Below are positions 5,815-14,083 of a DNA stretch of 15,657 bases, one piece after another (position 1 is the first letter of the stretch; every line of letters begins with the position of its first letter). Made by a program: the position numbers and the translations under genes. The notes under the pieces were generated by a model. The model had not been told where the DNA came from. It ran no database searches and saw only the letters and a program-made list of their open reading frames with translations. The stretch lies in the NCBI GenBank assembly GCA_036507955.1, contig DATCIH010000099.1, positions 1 to 15,657 on the forward strand. The letters run 5' to 3'. The DNA is from DATCIH01 sp036507955. GTDB taxonomy: Bacteria; Bacillota; Clostridia; Clostridiales; Clostridiaceae.

Positions 5815-6046
5815 AATAATAGAAGCATATTAAAGTCTTTAGAGAGCTGTGTTGGATGAAAACAGTGGTTTTATAGCTTTGAACTCACCTTTGAGCTGCC
5901 TCCTGAATTTAAGTAGGGTAAGCCGTACTTCCAACGTTAAAGGGATAGATGGTTAAAGCCATCAAAAAAGTGAGTTTGTTATGCAAACTAATTAGAGTGG
6001 TACCGCGAGCTTTCGTCTCTTACAGAGATGAAGGTTTTTTATTTTT
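5815..6046 (+). promoter_or_regulatory. T-box leader controlling leuS
   Basis: The conserved T-box AGAGTGGTACCGCG lies at 5994-6007. Within it TGGT (5998-6001) can pair with the 3' ACCA of uncharged tRNA-Leu. Upstream, 5840-5940 holds the Stem I elements, including AGAGAGCTG, GAACTCACC and AGTAGGGTAAGCCGT. The likely specifier codon is CTC (Leu) at 5884-5886, in the GAA-NNN-AC context often seen in T-boxes. Downstream is a terminator stem, CTTTCGTCTCT (6010-6020) with AGAGATGAAGG (6024-6034), then TTTTTTATTTTT. Uncharged tRNA-Leu should favour the antiterminator and allow leuS transcription. The class is certain; the specifier assignment is probable. Confidence 0.93.
6010..6046 (+). terminator. 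T-box regulated Rho-independent terminator
   Basis: An 11-bp stem (6010-6020/6024-6034, one G-T pair) with a 3-nt loop is followed at once by a T-rich run (6035-6046). Its 5' arm directly follows the T-box sequence, which in the alternative fold pairs to form the antiterminator. Confidence 0.9.
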
Positions 6047-6070
6047 AATCAATTTGAAAGGAGTAACACT

Positions 6071-8482
6071 ATGAAAGAATACAATCATAAAGAAGTTGAA
6101 GGAAAATGGCAGGAAAAATGGGAGATGGAAAACATTTTTCTAGCTTCAAACACTGATAAATCTAAGCCTAAATATTATGCTCTTATAGAATTCCCCTATC
6201 CCTCAGGTGAAGGTCTTCATGTAGGTCATCCTAGGCCCTATACAGCACTAGATATAGTAGCTAGGAAAAAGAGAATGGAAGGCTACAACGTACTATTTCC
6301 CATGGGATGGGATGCTTTTGGACTACCTACGGAAAATTATGCAATTAAAAACAAGATGCACCCTAGGGACGTTACAAAAAGGAATATAAAAAGGTTTAAA
6401 GGACAGCTTAAATCCATAGGTCTTTCCTTTGATTGGTCAAGGGAAATAAACACCACAGACCCAGAATATTACAAATGGACTCAGTGGATATTTCTAAAGC
6501 TTTTTGAAAAGGGTTTAGCCTACAAAAAAGAGAGCTCTATAAATTGGTGTACCAGCTGTAAGGTAGGTCTTGCAAATGAAGAAGTTGTAAATGGTGTTTG
6601 TGAGCGTTGCAACTCTGCAGTTGTAAGAAAAGTTAAAAATCAATGGATGTTGAAGATAACAGCTTATGCTGAAAAACTAATTAAAGATTTAGATCTAGTA
6701 GATTATATAGACAGAGTAAAAATCCAGCAGAAAAACTGGATTGGCAAATCTGAGGGTATGGAAATAGAATTTAATACTACTTGCAATAAAAAGCTTTCTG
6801 TTTATACAACAAGGCCTGATACCCTCTTTGGTGCTACCTACATGGTTATAGCTCCAGAGCATCCAATGCTTGCACAGCTTAAGGATAAAATCGAAAATTA
6901 TAATGAGCTTGAAGACTATAGAATAAGTGCCAATCTAAAATCAGATTTTGAGAGAACTGAGCTAGTTAAAGATAAAACCGGAGTTGAAATAAAAGGTATT
7001 AAGGCTATAAACCCTGTAAATGGAAAAGAAATTCCTATTTGGGTTTCCGATTATGTTCTTATAACCTATGGAACTGGTGCTATAATGGCGGTTCCTGCCC
7101 ATGACACCAGAGATTATGAGTTCGCAAAAAAATTTAATCTTCCAATAGTTGAAGTGGTTTCAGGTGGAAATATTGAAAATGAGGCTTACACTGATATTTC
7201 AGATGGGGTTTTAATAAACTCTGATTTATTAAATGGGTTAAAGGTTGCTGAGGCTAAAGTAGCTATAAATAACTTCTTAACTGAAAAAGGTGTAGGTAAA
7301 AAGAAAATAAACTATAAGCTTAGAGACTGGGTATTCTCAAGACAAAGATATTGGGGGGAACCTATTCCACTCATTCACTGTGAAAAATGTGGCTGGGTAC
7401 CTTTAAAGGAAGAAGACCTACCACTATTATTACCAGAGGTTGAAAGCTATGAACCAACAGATAATGGTGAATCACCCTTATCTAAAATGACAGATTGGGT
7501 GAATGTAGAATGTCCAACTTGCAAGGGTCCAGCAAAGAGAGAAACAGATACTATGCCTCAATGGGCAGGATCTTCATGGTACTTTTTAAGATATATAGAT
7601 CCACATAATAGCAAAGAGTTCGCAAGTAAAGAAAACCTTGCGTACTGGCTACCTGTAGATTGGTATAATGGAGGCATGGAACACACAACGCTTCATCTTC
7701 TTTATTCAAGATTTTGGCATAAATTCCTTTACGATTATGGTATAGTACCCACTCCAGAGCCTTATATGAAAAGAACTTCTCATGGCATGATACTTGGAGA
7801 AAACAATGAAAAGATGTCAAAGTCTAGAGGAAATGTTGTAAACCCTGATGAAATAATAGATAAATATGGAGCTGACACCTTAAGATTATATGAGATGTTC
7901 ATAGGTGATTTTGAGAAAAGTGTTCCTTGGTCTAATGATGGATTAAAGGGTTGTAGGAGATTCGCTGAAAGAGTTTGGGCTCTACAAGATATTGTAACTG
8001 ATGGAGATGAATACTCAAGTGAGCTAGAAACCAGCCTCCATAAGACCATTAAAAAGGTAAGTAGAGATTATGAAACCTTAAAATTTAATACTGCAATTGC
8101 AACTATGATGGCTCTTATTAATAAAATGTATGATAAAGGTTCTATAAATAAAAAGGAATATAGCACCTTACTATTACTTCTAAATCCTGTTGCACCACAT
8201 CTTACTGAAGAACTTTGGTGCATTACTGGCTTTAATGGGGAATTAAATAAGCAGTCCTGGCCAATTTATCAGGAAGAAAAAACCATTGAAAGCCAAGTTG
8301 AAATTGCTATTCAGATAAATGGCAAGGTTAAAGGTAAGATTACTATAGCGATAGAAGAAACAAAGGATGCTATAAGAGAAAAAATCTTTACTGATGAAAA
8401 AATACAAAGTTTAATATCTGGAAAGACAATTGTAAAAGAGATTTACATTACAGGTAAAAATTATAATATAGCTGTAAAATAA
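6071..8482 (+). CDS. leuS: Leucyl-tRNA synthetase
   Basis: This is an 803-residue class I synthetase, the expected length for bacterial LeuRS. It charges tRNA-Leu with leucine in the cytoplasm. The HIGH motif appears as HVGH (50-53), and KMSKS is at 581-585. Zinc-binding pairs are C160xxC163 and C177xxC180, with further CxxC pairs in CEKCGW and CPTCKG. The CP1 editing domain is intact: TTRPDTLFGATY from Thr246, and MAVPAHDTRD with the conserved editing Asp345. The WVFSRQRYWGEPIP and SSWYFLRY segments and the C-terminal QINGKVKGK tRNA-binding end are all typical. The start ATG has AAAGGAGT 8 bases upstream. Expression is governed by the T-box leader. The gene is single and closed by a strong terminator. 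No defects are seen. Confidence 0.98.
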   Translation: MKEYNHKEVEGKWQEKWEMENIFLASNTDKSKPKYYALIEFPYPSGEGLHVGHPRPYTALDIVARKKRMEGYNVLFPMGWDAFGLPTENYAIKNKMHPRDVTKRNIKRFKGQLKSIGLSFDWSREINTTDPEYYKWTQWIFLKLFEKGLAYKKESSINWCTSCKVGLANEEVVNGVCERCNSAVVRKVKNQWMLKITAYAEKLIKDLDLVDYIDRVKIQQKNWIGKSEGMEIEFNTTCNKKLSVYTTRPDTLFGATYMVIAPEHPMLAQLKDKIENYNELEDYRISANLKSDFERTELVKDKTGVEIKGIKAINPVNGKEIPIWVSDYVLITYGTGAIMAVPAHDTRDYEFAKKFNLPIVEVVSGGNIENEAYTDISDGVLINSDLLNGLKVAEAKVAINNFLTEKGVGKKKINYKLRDWVFSRQRYWGEPIPLIHCEKCGWVPLKEEDLPLLLPEVESYEPTDNGESPLSKMTDWVNVECPTCKGPAKRETDTMPQWAGSSWYFLRYIDPHNSKEFASKENLAYWLPVDWYNGGMEHTTLHLLYSRFWHKFLYDYGIVPTPEPYMKRTSHGMILGENNEKMSKSRGNVVNPDEIIDKYGADTLRLYEMFIGDFEKSVPWSNDGLKGCRRFAERVWALQDIVTDGDEYSSELETSLHKTIKKVSRDYETLKFNTAIATMMALINKMYDKGSINKKEYSTLLLLLNPVAPHLTEELWCITGFNGELNKQSWPIYQEEKTIESQVEIAIQINGKVKGKITIAIEETKDAIREKIFTDEKIQSLISGKTIVKEIYITGKNYNIAVK

Positions 8483-8510
8483 CATTGTGCCTATTCTAGG
8501 TGCACCATCA

Positions 8511-8548
8511 AAAACCCAGAAGCTGTATATGCTTCTGGGTTTTATTTA
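8511..8548. terminator. Strong bidirectional terminator between leuS and the sensor kinase gene
   Basis: AAAACCCAGAAGC (8511-8523) and GCTTCTGGGTTTT (8531-8543) form a perfect 13-bp stem with a 7-nt loop. T-rich sequence (TTTTATTT) follows on the plus strand, and A-to-T symmetry gives TTTT on the minus strand. The two flanking genes converge on it. Confidence 0.9.
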
Positions 8549-9922
8549 ATCAAACTTAGTTTTTACCTTTGGTATAATAAAATAGAATTCTGTAATACCC
8601 TTTGCCACACTATCAGCACCATAGGTAAACCCATGAAGATTTAATATTTCACTGCAGATCGCAAGGCCTAAACCCATACCACCGCTTTTATTATGCTTAT
8701 AATACCTGCTCCAAACATCCACTAATAGATCCTTTTCTATACCTTCTCCAATATTTCTCACAGATATTTTAATTCCACTTTTCACTTTTATAGCTTCCAC
8801 TTGAACTTTACTATTTTCATAGCTAAACTTCAAAGCATTTTCTATGAAATTATATAATACTCTTATCAGGTAGTTATAATCTGCTTCAATTTCAACTTCC
8901 GGAGATAAAATCGTAATCTCAATGTTTTTATTTTTAGCCAAACTTGAAAATCTATTGCTACACTCAGATAGAAATTCCTTTAAATCTATCCATTCTAACC
9001 TTAAGGAATATGCTCCACCTTGCAATTTTGAAAGCTGCATAATGTCCATAACCAATGAATTTAGCCTATCCACCTCTCTTATTATCTCCTTAGAATACTC
9101 TTTTGAAGCTTCTTCCTCAAGCAAACCGTCATAAATTGCTTCACTATAATTTCTAATGATGCTAAGAGGCGTTTTAAAATCATGGGAAACATTGGCAATA
9201 AAATCCCTTTGAAGAGTATATTTCTTTTCTAGGCTCACTGCCATAGCTTGAAGACTTATGGATAAATCCTCAAGCTCATCCTTAGTACTTACCTTCATAT
9301 CTACAAGAAAATTACCCTGAGCTATCTCTGAAGAAGCCCTCTGAAGCTTTAAAATAGGCATAGTAATCTTTCTACCTATAAAGGATATCATAGGTATTGC
9401 GAGTATTATTGCAAGTATAAACACAAGGAGTAATATTATATATACTACTTTCAAATAATTAGAGGAGGACTGATAATCTTGTATTACTATAATATCGCCA
9501 TTTTTAATAGGGAGCTTATAATATAAGTATTCAACACCGCTCCTATTTTTTATATTTCCCTTTTCGCCTAGGTCTGTAAAGTTAACGTCTCTAAATAAAG
9601 GCATTATATTTATTTTATTTCTACTTAAATTATATAGAGTTCCATCCTCCATAAGTAAAGCGCCTGTGGAGTCCTCAAGATTTATAGCTATTTTTTCTGG
9701 TGTGGTATTGCCCTTTAAGGAAGCCTCCAGCTGGGTTGCAATATTTTTAAGGTTACTATATTGTATATCCATGAAAAGTTTGGATAAAAATATACTGCTT
9801 AATATTAGACACAAAAAAACAACGATAGCAATTATGGCCATAAAATACTTCATTAGTTTTTTCGTCAATTTCTCTAATTTATTCCCAGGAAAATATCTAA
9901 ATTTCAACTTTATACCCCACAC
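8546..9922 (-). CDS. Sensor histidine kinase of a two-component system
   Basis: This is a 458-residue membrane kinase paired with the adjacent response regulator. TM1 is near 27-50 and an extracytoplasmic sensor region spans about 51-157. TM2 is near 158-182 and HAMP about 183-235. HisKA carries the H-box FIANVSHDFKTPLS with phosphorylated His247. The HATPase_c domain has the N-box NFIENALKFS (Asn362), a G1 box RNIGEGI and a G2 box GGMGLGLAI. In G1 the usual Asp is Asn390, a substitution seen in other Firmicute kinases. The frame overlaps the end of the regulator gene by 26 bases, so the two are probably translationally coupled. The GTG at 9922 lies inside the regulator. A TTG at 9910-9908 after GGGG, or the ATG at 9853, are alternative starts that keep TM1. 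The sensed signal is unknown. Confidence 0.93.
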   Translation of the reverse strand: MWGIKLKFRYFPGNKLEKLTKKLMKYFMAIIAIVVFLCLILSSIFLSKLFMDIQYSNLKNIATQLEASLKGNTTPEKIAINLEDSTGALLMEDGTLYNLSRNKINIMPLFRDVNFTDLGEKGNIKNRSGVEYLYYKLPIKNGDIIVIQDYQSSSNYLKVVYIILLLVFILAIILAIPMISFIGRKITMPILKLQRASSEIAQGNFLVDMKVSTKDELEDLSISLQAMAVSLEKKYTLQRDFIANVSHDFKTPLSIIRNYSEAIYDGLLEEEASKEYSKEIIREVDRLNSLVMDIMQLSKLQGGAYSLRLEWIDLKEFLSECSNRFSSLAKNKNIEITILSPEVEIEADYNYLIRVLYNFIENALKFSYENSKVQVEAIKVKSGIKISVRNIGEGIEKDLLVDVWSRYYKHNKSGGMGLGLAICSEILNLHGFTYGADSVAKGITEFYFIIPKVKTKFD

Positions 9923-10559
9923 CCCAAACTGTTTTCAAATGTTTGTTACAATATTCAATCTTCTCTCTTAAGTTTTTCACATGAGTATCTACCGTCCTAG
10001 AATCCCCTGAAAAATCATAATTCCAAACTCTATCAAGTAGTTGTTCCCGTTTAAAAACCTGAGAGTTGTTTTGGCAAAGAAATAGTAACAGATCAAATTC
10101 CTTTGGAGTTAAGTTTATTACTTCTCCGTTTTCAATAACCTCTCTCTTACTCTCTAAGATGGACATGTTATCAAAAACAAGGTTGATTTCCTTAGATGCC
10201 TTGCTCTTAATCCTTAAATTAACTCTTAAGACCAACTCTCTCATGCTAATGGGCTTAACCATATAGTCATCTGCTCCTAGCTCTAATCCAAAAACTCTGT
10301 CTTCTTCTTCTCCTCTTGCAGTTGTTAATATTACCGAGGTATCCCCTTTGGCTTTGATTTTTCGAAGTAAAGACCATCCATCCTTTATTGGCATCATAAC
10401 ATCTAATATTACAAGCGCAAAAGAATCCACCTCTAGCCATTCATCCCCTTGTTCTCCATTATAAGCGCAAGTGACTTCATAGCCTTCCTTTTTTAAATAG
10501 AGTGCCATTACATCTGCCAACTTTTTTTCATCATCAACAACTAAAATTTTACCTTTCAT
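9897..10559 (-). CDS. OmpR/PhoB-family response regulator
   Basis: This is a 220-residue two-domain DNA-binding regulator. The receiver domain (1-115) has the acidic pair Asp9-Asp10, phospho-acceptor Asp53 in VILDVMMP, Thr80 and Lys102 in MVKP. The winged-helix domain (about 125-220) shows LTPKEFDLLLFL, VFKREQLLDRVW and RTVDTHVKNLREKI, then ends GVGYKVEI. It acts in the cytoplasm on target promoters after phosphorylation by the adjacent kinase. AAAGGA lies 8 bases before the ATG. The gene sits 55 bp after the lipoprotein gene in the same direction and overlaps the kinase gene, giving a lipoprotein-regulator-kinase order. Direct targets are not visible, but the divergent ferric-reductase-like gene and its own operon are the obvious candidates. 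Confidence 0.95.
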   Translation of the reverse strand: MKGKILVVDDEKKLADVMALYLKKEGYEVTCAYNGEQGDEWLEVDSFALVILDVMMPIKDGWSLLRKIKAKGDTSVILTTARGEEEDRVFGLELGADDYMVKPISMRELVLRVNLRIKSKASKEINLVFDNMSILESKREVIENGEVINLTPKEFDLLLFLCQNNSQVFKREQLLDRVWNYDFSGDSRTVDTHVKNLREKIEYCNKHLKTVWGVGYKVEI

Positions 10560-10590
10560 TATATGTTCCTTTCTAAATAAGCTATAAAGG

Positions 10591-10622
10591 CCTCCTAAAG
10601 GAGGGGGCCCCCCTTTAGGAGG
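10591..10622. repeat. GC-rich hairpin overlapping the lipoprotein stop codon
   Basis: CCTCCTAAAGG (10591-10601) pairs with CCTTTAGGAGG (10612-10622) around a G5C4 centre. The stop codon of the lipoprotein gene (complement of 10615-10617) lies inside the stem. On the minus strand no T-run follows, so it is a poor terminator. It may block 3' decay or reduce read-through into the regulator gene. Confidence 0.7.
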
Positions 10623-11148
10623 TGGTACTGCTTTGCTGATTTTGTGTACCCTGTTGTATACCTGGTCTTGCCATACTCGTTAGCTTTGCTGATACCTTAT
10701 CTGCTTGAGCCTGAGTTATTGCTTTATCACTTACAAGTTTACTTAGCCCTGTAGTATAAAGGTTTCCTTGTCTTGAAAATCCTCCACCAGCATTAGCACC
10801 ACCAGTTGCACCACCTTGACTAGGTGTACGTTTTGTTCCGTTACCTGTTCCACCAGGATTTGTACCTTGGCCGTTTTGTCCACTAGGCCTTTGTGCACTA
10901 AAATTACCTGTGTTTGCAGACAAGCCCTCTACAATTTTATTTGACTGATCAATAGTTATGGTCTTATCATCCACTAAAGGTTTAATCGCATCTGTAATTC
11001 TTTGCTTCATATTAGCTGCAAAGGCACCATTCTGACTTGCTTTAGTCGTACTAGCAACTTTTTTTGCTCCGCAGCCTGTAAAGGAAGCCAAAGATACACT
11101 AAATATAACAACCAACCCTATTACTTTTAAATTAAGTTTTCTATTCAT
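10615..11148 (-). CDS. Predicted lipoprotein with two helical repeats and a Gly-rich linker
   Basis: This is a 177-residue protein with a lipoprotein signal: MNRKLNLK, a hydrophobic core, then LASFTGC, with Cys26 the likely lipidated residue. After a short linker come two similar segments, ITDAIKPLVDDKTITIDQ and TTGLSKLVSDKAITQAQ. They share the pattern LVxDKxITxxQxxKV, as in the YckD/DUF2680-like family of surface proteins. Between them is a Gly/Asn/Gln-rich disordered linker (about 88-130), and the tail is Gln/Ser-rich. It is probably anchored on the outer face of the membrane. The start is the ATG at 11148, with GGAGGG 7 bases upstream; the in-frame ATG at 11166 lacks a ribosome site. It leads the operon with the two-component genes, so it may be a sensor partner or a target. 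No enzymatic motif is seen. Confidence 0.82.
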   Translation of the reverse strand: MNRKLNLKVIGLVVIFSVSLASFTGCGAKKVASTTKASQNGAFAANMKQRITDAIKPLVDDKTITIDQSNKIVEGLSANTGNFSAQRPSGQNGQGTNPGGTGNGTKRTPSQGGATGGANAGGGFSRQGNLYTTGLSKLVSDKAITQAQADKVSAKLTSMARPGIQQGTQNQQSSTTS

Positions 11149-11178
11149 AATCATTCCCTCCATCAATTTTATTATTAA

Positions 11179-11184
11179 ATTATA
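11179..11184 (-). promoter_or_regulatory. Possible -10 of the lipoprotein/two-component operon
   Basis: On the minus strand TATAAT (complement of 11179-11184) lies about 30 bases upstream of the lipoprotein start. The sequence 17 bp further upstream (ATGAAT) is a poor -35, so an activator may be needed. Only the -10 is well supported. Confidence 0.4.
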
Positions 11185-11299
11185 CCTCTAAGATTTGATA
11201 CATTCATGTTTTAAATGTGATAAAATTGTAAAAACTGAATTAAATTAAATTAATAATATCCATATATCCTTTGGCTGTCAAGAAACATAATATATATTA

Positions 11300-11327
11300 T
11301 TGCAAATTTAATAAATATTAATATAAT
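11300..11327 (+). promoter_or_regulatory. Probable promoter of the ferric-reductase-like gene
   Basis: TTGCAA (11300-11305) and TATAAT (11322-11327) are separated by 16 bp. The -10 is perfect and the -35 matches 4 of 6. The predicted leader is about 70 nt, with AGGAGG at 11396-11401, 6 bases before the ATG. Confidence 0.55.
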
Positions 11328-11406
11328 TCTTATATATTTATATATTGGAAGAAGTTATACTGTTTACTATGAAAGAATTTTTATTTATAAAATTAGGAGG
11401 CATCAT

Positions 11407-12804
11407 ATGAATTCCTATCAAGAAAACTTTAAAAATGAACAAGAAGTAATTTGGAAAGTTACTCTTAAAAAGGTACTTTACTTATTAATTTACTTTTTGT
11501 CCCCTTTAATACCAATACTCGTAATCTACTTACCAATGGTACCATTTTATAATAGTAATCCTTTATACCTTGTATCCTTAATATGTGGTTCCGCAGCCTT
11601 TGTTTGGATAGCCTACGAATTTATTCTTATATCAAAACCTAAATTTATAGAAAAGACTTTTGGGCTTGATAAATTTTATGCTTTTCATGGCATTATGGCA
11701 ATAATATCGGTTTTACTGATATTCGTTCATAGAACTATTCTTGAAGAAAAATTTGAAGCTAATACTGAAATCCTTTTAGGTAATTTGTCTTTTTATATTT
11801 TTATAGGAATTACTATTTTAGCATTATTACTTATTTATAGCACCGTTATATTAAAGCTTAAACCTATATTAAGATTTAAAAGATTTTTAATAAAGCACTC
11901 CATATTCACCTACACTAATCAGGTACTTATTCATAATATAGTAATTTGTGCTTATATATTGATGTTTATTCATGTTATGCTGGCACCTACTGTTAAAGGT
12001 AATAATCTGGTTATAGGAACCTATACATTGTTCTTTATTATAGGAGCTCTTTTCTATATATATCATACCATCATTAAGAAATTATTACTTAGGCGAAACC
12101 TTTATACTGTAAACATGGTAATTAAGGAATCGGATAATATGTGGACGTTAAAGTTAACACCTGATAATAAAAAAATATTTTTTTATAAGCCTGGTCAATT
12201 TTCATATATTAAAGTTTTAGGAAAAAGTGTTAAAAGTGAGACCCATCCTTTTTCCATGTCTTCTAGCCCATTAACTAAAGCTGAATTGTTTTTTTCAGTT
12301 AAGGCTCTTGGGGACTTTACAAATACTATAGGAAATGTTTTACCTGGGGAGAAGGTAGAAGTTGATGGCCCCTATGGGAAATTCTCTTACCTTGATTATA
12401 AAGAAGAAAACTCAACTATAATTATAGCTGGCGGAGTGGGAATAACCCCTGTACTAAGTATGCTTAGGTATATGGCAAAAGCTGATAAAAATAGAAATGT
12501 TATTTTATTTTGGGGAATAAATAATACTAAGGATTTAATATGTAATCAGGAAATATTGAATTATGAAAAGAAAATGAAAGGCTTTCACTTTATTCCAGTT
12601 ATGTTCAAGGAAGAAAGCTGGCCTGGAGAGAAGGGTATTATAGATCGAGAAAAATTGGAAAGATTTCTTGAATTATATAAGGTTGACCTTAAAACTGCAG
12701 GCTACTATATCTGTGGCCCTGGCGTAATGACTGACGGTGTATTAAAGACTTTAAAAAGTATGAACATCAAAAAAAGCAAGCTCCACTTTGAAAAGTTCTC
12801 TTAG
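11407..12804 (+). CDS. Ferric-reductase-like transmembrane flavocytochrome (NOX/FRE type)
   Basis: This is a 465-residue membrane oxidoreductase. The N-terminal half has about six hydrophobic segments (within 22-227). It carries the bis-heme histidine pattern His94-X13-His108 and His176-X12-His189, as in ferric reductases and NADPH oxidases. The C-terminal half is a ferredoxin-NADP reductase module. The FAD site is HPFSMSSSP (after YKPGQFSYIKV), an FAD/diphosphate region GPYGKFSYL follows, and the NAD(P) site is IAGGVGITPVLSML. The end has YYICGPGVMTDGV and LHFEKFS. Electrons probably pass from cytoplasmic NAD(P)H through FAD and two hemes to an acceptor outside the cell, such as ferric iron, oxygen or another dye-like acceptor; the acceptor is unknown. 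The gene is divergent from the lipoprotein/two-component operon, which may sense the same condition. The start is well placed after AGGAGG. Confidence 0.9.
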   Translation: MNSYQENFKNEQEVIWKVTLKKVLYLLIYFLSPLIPILVIYLPMVPFYNSNPLYLVSLICGSAAFVWIAYEFILISKPKFIEKTFGLDKFYAFHGIMAIISVLLIFVHRTILEEKFEANTEILLGNLSFYIFIGITILALLLIYSTVILKLKPILRFKRFLIKHSIFTYTNQVLIHNIVICAYILMFIHVMLAPTVKGNNLVIGTYTLFFIIGALFYIYHTIIKKLLLRRNLYTVNMVIKESDNMWTLKLTPDNKKIFFYKPGQFSYIKVLGKSVKSETHPFSMSSSPLTKAELFFSVKALGDFTNTIGNVLPGEKVEVDGPYGKFSYLDYKEENSTIIIAGGVGITPVLSMLRYMAKADKNRNVILFWGINNTKDLICNQEILNYEKKMKGFHFIPVMFKEESWPGEKGIIDREKLERFLELYKVDLKTAGYYICGPGVMTDGVLKTLKSMNIKKSKLHFEKFS

Positions 12805-12842
12805 ACCCTTATCCTTTACAATAGAAGAAACCATTTAATCAA

Positions 12843-12878
12843 TGTAGGGACACACCTTTACAAAGGTGTGTCCCTACA
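12843..12878. terminator. Long perfect hairpin between convergent genes
   Basis: TGTAGGGACACACCTT (12843-12858) and AAGGTGTGTCCCTACA (12863-12878) form a perfect 16-bp stem with a TACA loop. It ends one base before the stop of the HD-GYP gene and follows the reductase gene by 38 bp. No immediate T-run follows on the plus strand (TTTTTT only from about 12889). Its core GGGACACAC...GTGTGTCCC recurs at 5138-5162. Confidence 0.65.
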
Positions 12879-12879
12879 T

Positions 12880-13947
12880 CTATAATAATTTTTTAATATA
12901 TAATTCCTTTTCTTTTTTTAAGTCAATAAACCCTTTATCTCCCATTAGGAGAGGTTTTGTAATATCATTTATATCTATTTTAATAATCTTACACATTTCA
13001 TCATTGCTTAACAGAATATTTTCACCTAAATAAAAATTTATTATATGCTCTAAAAATATATTGCAATATTTATTGTCAAGCTTTCCTAAGCTCTCCTTTT
13101 TAATTATATCTAGAGCCTCTAAAGGCAATTTTCTTGTTTTGTAAATTCTATCAGAATTTACAGCATCAAATACATCCGCTATAGCAATTATCTTTGCAAA
13201 CTGATGAATACTTTTTTCAGTTAACCCTAAAGGATACCCTGAGCCATCACCTCGTTCATGATGCATCAAAACTCCATAGCTCACAGATTCATCTATAAAG
13301 GGGAGCTCCTTAACAAAATTATAGCCTATCACTACATGATTTTTAATCTCCTGATATTCCTTCGTAGTTAATTGGCCTACTTTATGCAATATTTTGGTTT
13401 CTATTTTAGATTTTCCATAGTCATGAAGTATGGCAGAATAAGTAAGCAAATTTATTTGAGCTTCTTTTAGTCCTATCCATCTACCAAGTAGAGCGCTTAA
13501 TGCTGCAACATTTACAGAATGCTTATATATTGGATCTTTTCCACTTCCATAAAGTACAATGTTTTTAATAACAGCATGACCTGAAGTAAGCTCTCCTTGT
13601 ATCTTTTTACCAAATTCTCTTACTCCCTCAATATCCGATACTTTATCCTTTGATATTGAACCAAATATTTCTTCAATTTCGAACTTAAATTTATTGAATT
13701 TATCCTCTATTTCTTTAACTGTTTTTTGAATCGAACCTGCTTGCACGGCATTATTTTTGTTTATTCTGTAATCATGATATATCACTATTTTATTAAAAAA
13801 ATAATTATTCTGTAGCTTTTCTAACACTGAATTATTAATTATTGAACCCTTAACTAATAATATTACACCATCAACTCTAAAATCCTCTGCAACCTTCATA
13901 CCTGGTAATAACTCACTCACTACCAGTGTCATCTTACCATTGTCCAT
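12880..13947 (-). CDS. HD-GYP domain c-di-GMP phosphodiesterase
   Basis: This is a 355-residue protein. An N-terminal region (about 8-60) resembles the small domain that often precedes HD-GYP (VSELLPGMKVAEDF...LLVKGSIINNSVLEKL). A helical linker (about 72-125) leads to the HD-GYP domain (about 130-300). Metal and catalytic residues are present: His143 (YKHSV), His175-Asp176 (HDYGK), His204 (NHVVIGY), His229-His230 (HHERGDGSGYPLGL) and Asp258 (AIADVFDAV). The GYP signature is intact at 237-239, so it should degrade cyclic di-GMP to pGpG or GMP and affect motility or biofilm formation. No membrane segment is seen. I chose the ATG at 13947, preceded by GGGGG; the TTG two codons earlier has less support. 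It is convergent with the reductase gene. Confidence 0.92.
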   Translation of the reverse strand: MDNGKMTLVVSELLPGMKVAEDFRVDGVILLVKGSIINNSVLEKLQNNYFFNKIVIYHDYRINKNNAVQAGSIQKTVKEIEDKFNKFKFEIEEIFGSISKDKVSDIEGVREFGKKIQGELTSGHAVIKNIVLYGSGKDPIYKHSVNVAALSALLGRWIGLKEAQINLLTYSAILHDYGKSKIETKILHKVGQLTTKEYQEIKNHVVIGYNFVKELPFIDESVSYGVLMHHERGDGSGYPLGLTEKSIHQFAKIIAIADVFDAVNSDRIYKTRKLPLEALDIIKKESLGKLDNKYCNIFLEHIINFYLGENILLSNDEMCKIIKIDINDITKPLLMGDKGFIDLKKEKELYIKKLL

Positions 13948-14008
13948 AAGCAACCCCCATTAGCTTTTACCCCTTTTATCTTAATGTAATATTTTTAACC
14001 TTACTAGA

Positions 14009-14037
14009 AGTGTAATATTCTTTAGCTTTTACGTCAA
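14009..14037 (-). promoter_or_regulatory. Probable promoter of the HD-GYP gene
   Basis: On the minus strand TTGACG (complement of 14032-14037) and TACACT (complement of 14009-14014) are spaced by 17 bp, 62 bases before the start codon. Two short repeats flank it: TGTAATATT at 13985 and 14011, and TTAGCTTTTAC at about 13960 and 14022. They could be binding sites. Confidence 0.45.
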
Positions 14038-14083
14038 ATGAAATATATATATGTATATGGATTTGCATATTTAAGGCATATAT

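Noticed and set aside
7551..8049. Two minus-strand open frames of 89 codons inside leuS
   Set aside because: They lie wholly within a conserved essential gene, lack ribosome sites and have no family resemblance.
8922..10266. Plus-strand open frames opposite the kinase and regulator genes
   Set aside because: They are antisense to strongly supported coding sequence and look like composition artefacts.
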